DNA of 16,884 bases from Oscillospiraceae bacterium (GTDB lineage Bacteria; Bacillota; Clostridia; Oscillospirales; Acutalibacteraceae), in contig CACZON010000065.1 in assembly GCA_902782805.1 (NCBI GenBank), positions 1 to 16,884 of the forward strand, read 5' to 3'. The translations under genes and the position numbers were made by a program. Shown here piece by piece: positions 7,872 to 14,537 of this stretch (positions are counted from its first letter, which is position 1; each line of letters starts with the position of its first letter). Under the pieces are notes generated by a model that was given only the letters and a program-made list of their open reading frames with translations, ran no database searches and was not told where the DNA came from.

Positions 7872-8243
7872 ATGAAAGTTGCCGTGATCGGATCGAGAAC
7901 GCTTTTCGTGAACGATCTTGAAAATTATCTCCCGCCCGGGGTGACGGAACTTGTCTCCGGCGGCGCGCGCGGGATCGATTCCTGCGCCGAGGAATATGCC
8001 GAAAGAGCAGGCCTGCCGATTCGCGTGTTTCTGCCGGATTATAAAGAAAACGGCCGCCAGGCACCGCTGCTGCGCAATCTTGAGATCATCGATTACGCAG
8101 ACCGGATCCTTGCGTTCTGGGACGGAGAATCGCCCGGGACCGCCTTCGTGATTCGCGAAGCCGAAAGACGCGGAAAACCGATCGAGGTTATTTTCCTGAA
8201 AGGCTCCCATCCGCCGCCAAAGCAGCTTACGCTTCCTCTTTAA
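7872..8243 (+). CDS. Small SLOG-fold (YspA/DprA-related) nucleotide-binding protein
   Basis: 123 residues. The start MKVAVIGSR is followed by VSGGARGIDSCAEEYAERAG (about 36-55), RNLEIIDYADRILAFWDGES and a GT turn. This is the Rossmann-like pattern of stand-alone SLOG proteins, which bind nucleotides or related ligands and are relatives of DprA and lysine-decarboxylase-like proteins. The Gly-rich strand-loop elements are intact. Function of these short members is not established. The start has GGAGG six bases upstream; the longer in-frame extension lacks a ribosome site. Transcribed alone, divergent from the two-component system, with a strong terminator. Confidence 0.8.
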   Translation: MKVAVIGSRTLFVNDLENYLPPGVTELVSGGARGIDSCAEEYAERAGLPIRVFLPDYKENGRQAPLLRNLEIIDYADRILAFWDGESPGTAFVIREAERRGKPIEVIFLKGSHPPPKQLTLPL

Positions 8244-8248
8244 GACTT

Positions 8249-8275
8249 GCCCCGCGGTTTCGCGGGGCTTTTTTT
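8249..8275 (+). terminator. Terminator of the SLOG gene
   Basis: Perfect 8-bp stem GCCCCGCG/CGCGGGGC with a four-base loop, then seven T; five bases after the stop codon. Confidence 0.95.
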
Positions 8276-8362
8276 ATCATAGCACAGTCTCCCCACGATT
8301 TCCAGAGGATTCTTCCGGTACGCGCAGCACCGCTCGAATTTTCTCGAACCTTATTCTTGCTT

Positions 8363-8542
8363 CCCAAGGGCAGAACGCAGGCGCAGGGCGCAGCATTTCC
8401 TGCCGGGCGTCGCACCTGCTCTAATCTGAGGAGAACCTCGCGAACCGCCGTCCGCAGGACCCGAGGGCGGAACGATTGCTCCTGTCTCAGCATTTCCTGC
8501 CGGGCGTCGCACCTGCTCCGATCTGCGCAGAACCCTGCGAAA
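8363..8542. repeat. Two diverged 83-bp direct repeats, 97-bp period, in a gene-free stretch
   Basis: Unit 1 is 8363-8445 and unit 2 is 8460-8542. Each has a 15-base block (CCCRAGGGCRGAACG), 13 unrelated bases, then a 55-base block that is almost identical, beginning CAGCATTTCCTGCCGGGCGT. Differences cluster near the 3' end, where each copy can fold a short but different hairpin. A weaker similarity at about 8310-8350 could be a third, decayed copy. The 97-base period is not a multiple of three, so the copies are not repeated protein modules. The stretch 8244-8648 otherwise holds the two flanking terminators and a hairpin after the XRE gene; I see no gene in it. Confidence 0.8.
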
Positions 8543-8543
8543 C

Positions 8544-8576
8544 AAAAAAAGCGCTTTCGAACGAAATCGAAAGCGC
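8544..8576 (-). terminator. Terminator downstream of the XRE regulator
   Basis: Perfect 10-bp stem (GCGCTTTCGA and complement) with a six-base loop, followed by seven T on the minus strand. Confidence 0.9.
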
Positions 8577-8620
8577 CGGTCATGCGTTTTATAAATCGCA
8601 GAAAAACGCAGGCGGAATCC

Positions 8621-8645
8621 GCTGCCGTGGAAATAACCCGGCAGC
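8621..8645 (-). other. Hairpin just after the XRE stop codon
   Basis: Seven-bp perfect stem GCTGCCG/CGGCAGC with an 11-base loop. No T run follows, so it is more likely a 3'-end structure than a terminator; the true terminator lies further on. Confidence 0.35.
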
Positions 8646-8648
8646 CGT

Positions 8649-8873
8649 TTATTCTTCTTTTGCGCGCGGGTACGGTTCCTTTTGATCGGTCAGCCCCGAG
8701 AGATAATCCATACTCGTTTCCAGGATGATCGCCAGCTTTTTACACTGCTCGAGCGTGAGGTTCCTTTTTCCGTTCTCGATCTTCGAGTAATCGCTCTGGT
8801 CTACCCCGGTCAGCTCTTGGAGCTTCATCTGAGTATACCCCTTTTCCTTGCGCATCTCTCTGATTCTGTTCAT
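8649..8873 (-). CDS. Small XRE-family (Cro/CI-type) DNA-binding protein
   Basis: 74 residues, nearly all one HTH_3 domain: RIREMRKEKGYTQMKLQELTGVDQSDYSKIENGKRNLTLEQCKKLAIILETSMDYLSGLT (helix-turn-helix about 14-36, with the usual SKIENGKR). There is no partner domain, so it is probably a dimeric repressor. The start is supported by AAGGTGAT just upstream, close to the ideal Shine-Dalgarno. It lies alone between the aldolase-like gene and its own terminator. No phage genes are near. Target unknown; a palindrome upstream (8929-8948) is a candidate site. Confidence 0.85.
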   Translation of the reverse strand: MNRIREMRKEKGYTQMKLQELTGVDQSDYSKIENGKRNLTLEQCKKLAIILETSMDYLSGLTDQKEPYPRAKEE

Positions 8874-8928
8874 GATATCACCTTTCAGTCAAAATCGAAT
8901 GCCTTCCTATTTTGATTTCTTTTATTGA

Positions 8929-8948
8929 AACCGGACCGATTTCCGGTT
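8929..8948. promoter_or_regulatory. Palindrome between aldolase-like gene end and XRE start
   Basis: AACCGGA-N6-TCCGGTT, a perfect 7-bp inverted repeat. It could be a weak terminator of the upstream minus-strand gene (no real T run) or an operator for the XRE protein 56 bases downstream. Confidence 0.35.
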
Positions 8949-8968
8949 AAAATCACGGATTTGAACCG

Positions 8969-9994
8969 TTACAGGATTGCGCGCAGCGCTTCGAGATCTT
9001 CGCGGGTCGTTGCCCAGCTTACCGCAAAACGAACGACGGTATGGCTGCGATCGGGCTTTTCCCAGAACGAGAGCGCAACCGATTTCGAAAGCCGTTCATA
9101 TTCTTCATCTTCGAGAAGGATAAACTGCTGGTTGGTCGGCGTTTCGAGATAGAAACGGCAGCCCTTTTCATGAAGGATCGCGCGCAGCTCTTTCGCCCGC
9201 TCGATCGCGCCGCGGCTGATTTCGTAATAGAGCCCGTCTGTAAAGAGCGTATCAAACTGAATCCCGAGCACCCTGCCTTTTGAGAGCAACGCGCCGTGCT
9301 GCTTGATGAGCGTGAAGAACCGCTCCGGGGCATTGCCGCGCGGAAAAACGAGCGCTTCTCCCAAAAGGGCGCCAACCTTCGTCCCGCCGATATAGAATGC
9401 GTCACAGCAGTTCGCGAGCTCCTGCATCGTAAGATCCGATTCTTCGCAGCAAAGGCCGTAACCGAGGCGCGCGCCGTCGATATAAACGCGAACGGAAAAT
9501 CGGTTTGCGATCTCATAGAGCTTTTGAAGCTCCGTTTTCGAATAGATCGTACCGTATTCGGTCGGCTCGCTCAGATACAGCAGTCCGGGGAAAACTGTAT
9601 GGTCGCGGTTTTCGTCGGCATAGAAGTTCTCGAGATAATCGGAAACGTCCTGCGGATCGACTTTTCCCTGCTTCTGGGGCAGCGGAAGGACCTTGTGGCC
9701 GGTATATTCGATCGCGCCGGCCTCGTGGGAGGCGATATGGCCGGTCGCGGCACAGAGGACGCCTTCAAACGGGCGAAGCATCGCGGAAATCGCAAGCGCG
9801 TTCGTCTGGGTCCCGCCGGAGAGAAAAAAGATCTCCGCCGCAGGATCGCCGAGTTCCCGGCGGATCTTTTCTTTTGCACTTTCACAGTAGCGATCGAAAC
9901 CGTAGCCCGGTTGTGGATCGAAGTTCGTCTCCGAAAGACGCCGGAGGATCGCGGGATGCGCACCGACGTTGTAATCGTTTTCAAAAGAGAGCAT
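8969..9994 (-). CDS. PLP-dependent aldolase/beta-eliminating lyase, threonine-aldolase-like
   Basis: 341 residues, the usual length of low-specificity L-threonine aldolases (fold-type I PLP enzymes that cleave threonine to glycine and acetaldehyde). Features in order: N-terminal SFENDYNVGAHPAIL, GGTQTNALAI (60-69, cofactor phosphate region), HIASHEAGAIE with the ring-stacking His near 86-90, cofactor-binding Asp173 in YIDGARLGYG, and Lys206 in YIGGTKVGA as the Schiff-base lysine. All key residues are present. It has its own extended -10 promoter and weak ribosome site (AGGAAA). Exact substrate could be threonine, allo-threonine or a related beta-hydroxy amino acid. Cytoplasmic. Confidence 0.88.
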   Translation of the reverse strand: MLSFENDYNVGAHPAILRRLSETNFDPQPGYGFDRYCESAKEKIRRELGDPAAEIFFLSGGTQTNALAISAMLRPFEGVLCAATGHIASHEAGAIEYTGHKVLPLPQKQGKVDPQDVSDYLENFYADENRDHTVFPGLLYLSEPTEYGTIYSKTELQKLYEIANRFSVRVYIDGARLGYGLCCEESDLTMQELANCCDAFYIGGTKVGALLGEALVFPRGNAPERFFTLIKQHGALLSKGRVLGIQFDTLFTDGLYYEISRGAIERAKELRAILHEKGCRFYLETPTNQQFILLEDEEYERLSKSVALSFWEKPDRSHTVVRFAVSWATTREDLEALRAIL

Positions 9995-10055
9995 ATTTTC
10001 CGATATTTCCTGCCTTTTTGAGCTTTTTTGACGTACTTCCGAGATTTATGGGAAT

Positions 10056-10084
10056 ATCATATCACGCCAATTATTTCCATGCAA
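10056..10084 (-). promoter_or_regulatory. Promoter of the aldolase-like gene, extended -10
   Basis: On the minus strand TTGCAT (10084-10079), 17-base spacer, TATGAT (10061-10056) preceded by TG as an extended -10. About 62 bases before the start codon. Confidence 0.65.
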
Positions 10085-10125
10085 GGTATTTTTTCCTATC
10101 TCTATTCAGAGTTTTTAAAGAAATC

Positions 10126-10140
10126 TTAAGAATTACTTAA
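10126..10140. other. AT-rich palindrome in the divergent promoter region
   Basis: TTAAG-N5-CTTAA in an AT-rich stretch just upstream of both divergent promoters; possible UP-element-like or regulator site. Confidence 0.25.
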
Positions 10141-10167
10141 TAATTTTAATCCTCCCGAGGATCGCGG

Positions 10168-10195
10168 TTGACAAACGGGGGAATTCTGATAGAAT
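10168..10195 (+). promoter_or_regulatory. Strong promoter of the flavodoxin-ohrR operon
   Basis: TTGACA (10168-10173), 16-base spacer, TAGAAT (10190-10195). A 15-base palindrome AATTCT-GAT-AGAATT (10182-10196) overlaps the -10, a suitable place for a repressor. Confidence 0.8.
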
Positions 10196-10198
10196 TTT

Positions 10199-10223
10199 AA
10201 TTGTATTCAATTTAATTTACAAA
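10199..10223 (+). promoter_or_regulatory. OhrR-box-like operator
   Basis: AATTG-TATT-CAATT (10199-10212) is a perfect inverted repeat and, from memory, differs by one base from the core of the Bacillus ohrA operator (ATTGTATACAAT). It lies just after the -10 element. TTGTA...TACAA also spans 10201-10222, and AATTTACAAA occurs at 10214-10223 and again at 10241-10250. Binding by the ohrR product encoded in this operon is inference. Confidence 0.6.
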
Positions 10224-10261
10224 AATTATCTGATCAAACCAATTTACAAAGGAGTGTTATT

Positions 10262-10675
10262 ATGAAGACTGCCGTAAGATACTTTACCCGTTCCGGCAAC
10301 ACGAAGCTGCTTGCGGAGACGATCGCCGCCGTGCTCGGCGAGGAAGCGCTCGATCTCTCCGCGCCGCTTGAAGAAAAGGTCGATCTTCTGTTCCTCGGCA
10401 ATTCGGTGTATGGCGGCAATCCCGATCCCGCGGTCGCCGATTTTCTCGAAAAGAACGCCGATATGATCGGCATGCTCGTCAATTTCGGCTCCTCCGCCTC
10501 AAAGCGCTCCACCTTCAAAAAGATCCAGAAAATCGCCGAGAAGCATTCGATCGCGCTGTTCAAGGAAGAATTCAGCTGCCCCGGTTCGTTTTTATTCCTG
10601 CACAAAAGCCGGCCGAACGCAGGCGATCTTGAGGCCGCGGCGGAATTTGCGAAGAAAACGGCAGGGATCGCGTGA
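10262..10675 (+). CDS. Short flavodoxin-like protein
   Basis: 137 residues with the flavodoxin FMN-phosphate loop near the N-terminus (YFTRSGNTK, 7-15) and a second loop LFLGNSVYGGNPD (about 43-56) that would contact the flavin ring. The alternating alpha/beta pattern fits a flavodoxin fold, slightly shorter than classical ones. Expected to be a cytoplasmic one- or two-electron carrier or flavin-dependent reductase component; partner unknown. AAGGAG lies eight bases upstream of the ATG. First gene of an operon with ohrR, whose ATG overlaps its stop (TGATG), suggesting peroxide-controlled expression. Confidence 0.85.
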   Translation: MKTAVRYFTRSGNTKLLAETIAAVLGEEALDLSAPLEEKVDLLFLGNSVYGGNPDPAVADFLEKNADMIGMLVNFGSSASKRSTFKKIQKIAEKHSIALFKEEFSCPGSFLFLHKSRPNAGDLEAAAEFAKKTAGIA

Positions 10676-11112
10676 TGAACGAGCAGAACGAAGGACTCCG
10701 GCTTGAAAACCAGACTTGTTTTCGCCTTTACGCCGCGGCGCGTGAAGTGATGAAAAGCTACCGGCCGTATCTCGATGCGATCGGCCTGACGTATACGCAG
10801 TACATCGTCCTGATCATCCTCTGGGAAAAGCGGGAATGCAGCGTAAAGACGCTCGGCGAAAAGCTCTATCTCGATTCGGGAACGCTCACGCCGGTCCTCA
10901 AGGGCCTCGAGGCGAAGGGCTTCGTTTCCCGCCGGCGCAGCGAATCGGACGAACGGGTCGTCCTCGTACGAATCACGCCTCAAGGCGAAGCGCTGCGCGA
11001 AAAAGCCGCCGGCGTACCCGGGAAGATCGCAGCCTGCATCTCCCTCGATCAGGCGGAGGCGGCGGAGCTTCACCGTCTGCTTTATAAGCTCCTGGACAGT
11101 TTCAAGAAATAG
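10675..11112 (+). CDS. ohrR: OhrR, organic-peroxide-sensing MarR-family repressor
   Basis: 145 residues matching OhrR along its length. With the ATG at 10675 the reactive cysteine falls at C15 (LENQTCFRLY), and tyrosines at 29 and 40 sit where Bacillus OhrR uses them to hold that cysteine. The winged helix includes LGEKLYLDSGTLTPVLKGLE (60-79) and RRSESDERVVLVRIT (87-101). OhrR derepresses when C15 is oxidised by organic hydroperoxide. A GTG three bases earlier is possible, but AGGGA spacing and the C15 match favour ATG. Extra cysteines at 55 and 121 exist; C121 could allow a disulfide as in two-Cys OhrR. No ohr peroxidase gene is nearby, so the likely target is the flavodoxin operon itself. 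Confidence 0.92.
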   Translation: MNEQNEGLRLENQTCFRLYAAAREVMKSYRPYLDAIGLTYTQYIVLIILWEKRECSVKTLGEKLYLDSGTLTPVLKGLEAKGFVSRRRSESDERVVLVRITPQGEALREKAAGVPGKIAACISLDQAEAAELHRLLYKLLDSFKK

Positions 11113-11172
11113 CCCGGGGCACCGCGCAAAATCCCTTTCTTTCGCAAAACCGTTTTGAAAGGAACGTTGATT

Positions 11173-12312
11173 ATGAGCAATCTGTTCGATTATCTGCGCT
11201 GGCGCGGCGATCTGCCGATCTGCCGGAGCGTCCCTTTCTGCCCGGTCGATTCGATGATCCTCGCGCGGATCTCCTATCTGCGCTTCGATCTGATCGCTCT
11301 TTGTGCGCGCGAAAAGCTCGGCGACGCGATGGAGAAGCTCTCCGCGCTGCCGGACGATGCTTTCTTCAACGAAGGCGATCCGGCGCTGGTCCTGGCTCTG
11401 CGAAACAGCCCGCGCTTTTCCGATCTGATCCTGAGCGATTACCGTATCCGGCGCGCGGCAGCGCCCGCAGAGCAGTTCGCCGGTATCGCGATCCATCTTC
11501 CGCAGGATGAGATCTATCTCTCCCTGATCGGAACGGACAATACCCTCGTGGGGCTGCGGGAGGATTTCGATATGGCCTATCTCCCCTGCGTTCCGTCTCA
11601 GGAAGACGCGGTAAAATACGCGCAGGAGATGCTCGCAAAGTATCCGGAGGCGAATCTGCGCCTCGGCGGCCATTCCAAAGGCGGCAGCGCGGCGCTCTAT
11701 GCCGCGTATCATCTTTCCGACTATGAGCAGGCGCGGCTGATCCGCGCCGAAAGCTTCGACGGCCCCGGCTTCGACGAATCCCTGACCGCGCTCCCCCCGG
11801 CCGACTGCATCCTTCCGAAGATGCAGAGCTATCTCCCCGCGGATTCGATCATCGGGCGCATGATGACGCACCGTGAAACGGTCCGCATCGTTCAAAGCGA
11901 CGAGAAAGGGATCGGCCAGCACAGTCTCTATTCCTGGGAGGTGCTCGGCGGCGATCTGGTCGGCGCGGAGGCGTTCGAATCCTCCAGCGATACGATCCAT
12001 ACCGCGCTTTCGGATCTTCTGCAGCAATGCCCGCCCGAAAAACGCAGGAGCTTTTTCGACAGTCTCTACGAGCTGATCGCCGCAACGAGTGCCGATTCCT
12101 CCGGGACGCTTTCGAAAAGCTGGTACAAAAATCTGCCGGAGCTCCTTTCGTCTTATAAGGATATCCCCGAGGAGGAGCGAAAAGCCGCGCTTTCCGTATT
12201 TTCCGTTCTGCAGAAATCCTATTTCTCCGCCTGGAAAAACGAAACGGCTCAGCAGTTCGAAAAAATGTCCTCGGCCCTGAAAGACGTTTTCGGATTCAAA
12301 AACGAAAGCTGA
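11173..12312 (+). CDS. DUF2974 (Mbeg1-like) alpha/beta-hydrolase protein
   Basis: 379 residues. The N-terminus MSNLFDYLRWRGDLPI, the SRFSDL-type segment, GTDNTLVGLREDFDMAY (120-136) and the nucleophile elbow GGHSKGGSAALYAAY (165-179, Ser168) are characteristic of the DUF2974/Mbeg1-like family, lipase-like proteins common in Firmicutes. No signal peptide or membrane helix is seen, so it is probably cytoplasmic. Real substrate unknown. Start chosen at 11173 because AAAGGAA lies nine bases upstream; an earlier ATG at 11155 lacks one. It begins 60 bases after ohrR without a clear terminator between them, so read-through from that operon is possible. Confidence 0.85.
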   Translation: MSNLFDYLRWRGDLPICRSVPFCPVDSMILARISYLRFDLIALCAREKLGDAMEKLSALPDDAFFNEGDPALVLALRNSPRFSDLILSDYRIRRAAAPAEQFAGIAIHLPQDEIYLSLIGTDNTLVGLREDFDMAYLPCVPSQEDAVKYAQEMLAKYPEANLRLGGHSKGGSAALYAAYHLSDYEQARLIRAESFDGPGFDESLTALPPADCILPKMQSYLPADSIIGRMMTHRETVRIVQSDEKGIGQHSLYSWEVLGGDLVGAEAFESSSDTIHTALSDLLQQCPPEKRRSFFDSLYELIAATSADSSGTLSKSWYKNLPELLSSYKDIPEEERKAALSVFSVLQKSYFSAWKNETAQQFEKMSSALKDVFGFKNES

Positions 12313-12323
12313 TTCTCTCAACG

Positions 12324-12358
12324 AAAAAGCCCTCTGATTTTGTTCAGAGGGCTTTTTT
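12324..12358. terminator. Bidirectional terminator between hydrolase and esterase genes
   Basis: Nine-bp perfect stem (GCCCTCTGA and complement) extended by A/T pairs, six-base loop, six T on the plus strand and five T on the minus strand; it serves both converging genes. Confidence 0.95.
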
Positions 12359-12392
12359 GGTCGATTTACCGCATCCAAACGAAGCGCGTTGA

Positions 12393-13879
12393 TCAGTCTT
12401 CGATCAGATGACGGTTGAGGGCTACGAGGCATTCCGCCTGTTTTGTAAGCTTATTGCAGGGGGTGACCTCGTCGTAGAAGAGCATCTGGTTCGGCTCTTC
12501 GCGTGAATAGGTCTTCCATTCGGGCATCGGGGTGCCGTCCTGATCGAGGCCGTTCGGGTTGCCGGTCTTCGCGAAGTTCGTCCAGTAATTGCACATCTTG
12601 CGGGCAAGATCGTAATGATGGCCGTCGAACGGTCTCCAGCACTTCATCAGCGTCTCGAAGGTGAACCAGAGCTCGGACGAATGGAACGCGCCGGCGTTGT
12701 CGCCCGGGATCGTAGGACCGAAAACGTAATAATATGCCGGATGCCTTTCCTGGCGAGGACTTCACACATCAGCTTTTCGGTGAGATCGAAGCCGACGATC
12801 TTCGAATGGACAAGGTCGCCGTCGACCGCGGCGCGGTATTCTTCGGCGTGCTCGCCGAAGTTGTCGCGCAGCCACTTCTCCGGATCGTCCTTCGCCTGCA
12901 TGAAGAATTCGTTGTTCGTATTGCCGGTCATGAAGTATTCCGCGTTCATAACGCCCTGTTTGACGAGCTTGTACCACTGATCCACTACGAATTTGCCGTC
13001 GATCGTCGCGGTAATGTTCTGGCCGAACTCGGTATATTTTTCCATCACGAATTTCCAGGGGAGCTTTCTGGCTTCTGCGATCGTATCGCAGCCGAGGTAT
13101 TCCTTTACGAATTTGACGCCCTTTTCAAGCGCAACGTCCATCGGATCCGCAACGGGCATGAAGGTCTTCGGGAACTCGGTAACGATGCCGCCGCAGGACT
13201 GCGCGATCGCTTTTTTGAAGAGGCCTTTGCTCTTCGGGGAGGTGCAGTGATACATCGTGCTGCCGCCGCCGGCGGACTGGCCGAAAATCAGGACGTTGTC
13301 CGGGTCTCCGCCGAAGTTCGCGATATTGCGCTGAACCCACGCGAGCGCTGCCGCCTGGTCGAGCAGACCGAAATTGGTCGGCGCTTCGGGTGCTTCCGCA
13401 AGAAGATCGGGATGCGCAAGGAATCCGAAAACGTTGAGACGGTAAGCGATGGAAACGAGGATGACGCCGCGGCGGTTGATGCTCTCGCCATCAAACTCCA
13501 TCTCGTGGCAGTAGCCTTCCTGAAGACCGCCGCCGAAGATCCAGACCATAACCGGCAGGCGCTCGTCGGCGCTCTTTGCGGGCGTCCAGATGTTCAGGCA
13601 GAGGCTTCCCGCTTCGTCCATCGGAACCTCGGGATCGCAATGCCATTCTTTCGAATAGAACGCGTTCGGATCTCTTCCCGGTACGCGCTGGCAGGTGATC
13701 GGGGCAAATTCAAGGCAGTCGCGGACCCCTTCCCAGGGTGTAACCGGCTGCGGAGCGCGCCAGCGGTTCTCACCGACCGGATCCGCCGCGAAGGGGATTC
13801 CCTTGAAGACGGTCGAGCGGACGTCCGAACCCTGAATGCCGCGAACCCAGCCGCTTTCGGTTTTAGCGATTCTTAACAT
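12393..13879 (-). pseudogene. Type-B carboxylesterase/lipase gene with a one-base frameshift
   Basis: The first part (13879 to about 12734) encodes a typical type-B carboxylesterase: IAKTESGWVRGIQG start, the oxyanion-hole region IFGGGLQEG, and nucleophile elbow FGQSAGGGS, with the acidic triad residue likely in GNTNNEFF. After EVLARKGIRH the frame breaks. Adding one base near 12734 gives RHYYYVFGP and then GAFHSSELWF with the catalytic His, joining in frame to the last 84 codons that end at 12393. Corrected length is 495 residues, normal for the family. The remainder has no other stop, and promoter and AAGGAGG ribosome site are intact, so the break is recent or a sequence error at the TATTATTA run. 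Uncorrected, the product would lack the catalytic His. No clear signal peptide. Confidence 0.88.
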
Positions 13880-13918
13880 AAAATGAAACCTCCTTATCGG
13901 AAATTGATTGCAGTTTTC

Positions 13919-13947
13919 ATTATACACCGCCGAAAATCGGGAATCAA
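13919..13947 (-). promoter_or_regulatory. Near-consensus promoter of the esterase gene
   Basis: On the minus strand TTGATT (13947-13942), 17-base spacer, TATAAT (13924-13919). The start codon lies 39 bases further. AAGGAGG precedes the ATG. Confidence 0.8.
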
Positions 13948-13988
13948 GAAATTCGATGAAAAATCGGAAAGATTTTTCCTCAAAACGC

Positions 13989-14017
13989 TTGACAAATCTG
14001 CTGCGGCAAGTTATCTT
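13989..14017 (+). promoter_or_regulatory. Promoter of the metal-repressor gene
   Basis: TTGACA (13989-13994), 17-base spacer, TATCTT (14012-14017). The operator at 14018-14041 begins immediately after the -10, so a bound repressor would block initiation. Confidence 0.7.
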
Positions 14018-14041
14018 ATAGTTGAGCGATTGCTCAACTAT
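14018..14041 (+). promoter_or_regulatory. Operator 1, ArsR/CadC-type perfect palindrome
   Basis: Ten-base arms ATAGTTGAGC and GCTCAACTAT around four bases, covering the transcription start of the repressor gene. The TTGAGC...GCTCAA core resembles SmtB/CadC-type boxes. A near copy lies at 14472-14495. Confidence 0.85.
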
Positions 14042-14058
14042 CAAATTAGGAGGTTCCC

Positions 14059-14421
14059 ATGGCAACAGAACGCGAATTTGATTTCTGTGATTGCGAAGTG
14101 ATCCACGAAGACGTTCTGAAAAGCGTCGTTCAAAAGCTGTCCGAAGACGAGGATTACCGCCGTCTTTCCGAGCTTTTCAAGATTTTCGGCGATCTGACAC
14201 GCGTCAAGATGCTCCACGCGCTTGAGCAGAACGAGCTTTGCGGCTGCGATCTCGCCGCGCTGCTCGGCGTTACGAAATCCGCTGTATCCCACCAAATAAA
14301 GACCCTGCGGCTCGCGAATCTCGTAAAATCACGCCGCGAAGGCCAGGTTGTCTACTATTCTCTTGCGGACGACCACGTAAAGCTCATCCTCGATATGGGC
14401 TTTGAGCACCTCTTCGAATAA
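14059..14421 (+). CDS. cadC: CadC-like ArsR/SmtB-family metal-sensing repressor
   Basis: 120 residues with a winged helix (about 36-103; recognition region LGVTKSAVSHQIKTLR). Two metal sites of the family are visible. N-terminal C10 and C12 plus C61 and C63 in ELCGCDLA match the alpha3N Cd/Pb site of CadC. D104, H106, H117 and E120 have exactly the spacing of the alpha5 zinc site of SmtB/CadC. Metal binding would release DNA. AGGAGG lies six bases before the ATG. It is divergent from the esterase gene and followed by the HMA and ATPase genes, with matching operators before each unit. The CadC type is inferred from ligands; the actual metal (Cd, Pb or Zn) is not proven. Confidence 0.9.
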   Translation: MATEREFDFCDCEVIHEDVLKSVVQKLSEDEDYRRLSELFKIFGDLTRVKMLHALEQNELCGCDLAALLGVTKSAVSHQIKTLRLANLVKSRREGQVVYYSLADDHVKLILDMGFEHLFE

Positions 14422-14427
14422 GAACGG

Positions 14428-14457
14428 CCGGCAGTTCCCGTTTCGGGCTTCTGCCGG
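14428..14457 (+). other. Hairpin after the repressor gene
   Basis: CCGGCAG/CTGCCGG outer stem with CCCG/CGGG inner stem and small internal loops. It is followed by TTCAAAAAA rather than a T run, so it is an intercistronic structure or weak terminator, not a good intrinsic terminator. Confidence 0.5.
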
Positions 14458-14471
14458 TTCAAAAAAGCCCG

Positions 14472-14495
14472 ATAGTTGAATAATTGCTCAATGAT
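14472..14495 (+). promoter_or_regulatory. Operator 2 before the HMA/ATPase genes
   Basis: Matches operator 1 at 19 of 24 positions: it starts ATAGTTGA, and the ATTGCTCAA half is fully kept. It overlaps a possible -35 (TTGCTC, 14484-14489), with TATTGT at 14506-14511 after a 16-base spacer. Points to control by the same repressor. Confidence 0.7.
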
Positions 14496-14537
14496 TATCA
14501 ATAAGTATTGTGATTGCATCGAAAGGAAGGATCGGAA

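Noticed and set aside
7755..8210. N-terminal extension of the response-regulator frame to 373 residues
   Set aside because: It runs antisense through the SLOG gene and divergent region; GGAGG and the canonical receiver start place the ATG at 7754.
8363..8542. CRISPR array
   Set aside because: Only two units, each 83 bp and diverged, separated by 14 bp; no cas genes. Does not fit repeat or spacer size.
8227..8583. 118-codon minus-strand open frame over the repeat region
   Set aside because: It runs through both flanking terminators (8249-8275 and 8544-8576), has no ribosome site, and the repeat copies fall in different frames, so it is not a conserved protein.
10234..12432. 732-codon minus-strand frame over flavodoxin, ohrR and DUF2974 genes
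   Set aside because: Antisense to three recognisable genes with ribosome sites and motifs; its translation is rich in charged residues and has no recognisable domain.
14428..14457. Hairpin after the metal repressor as an intrinsic terminator
   Set aside because: Strong stem but followed by A residues, not T, on the coding strand; kept only as an unclassified structure.
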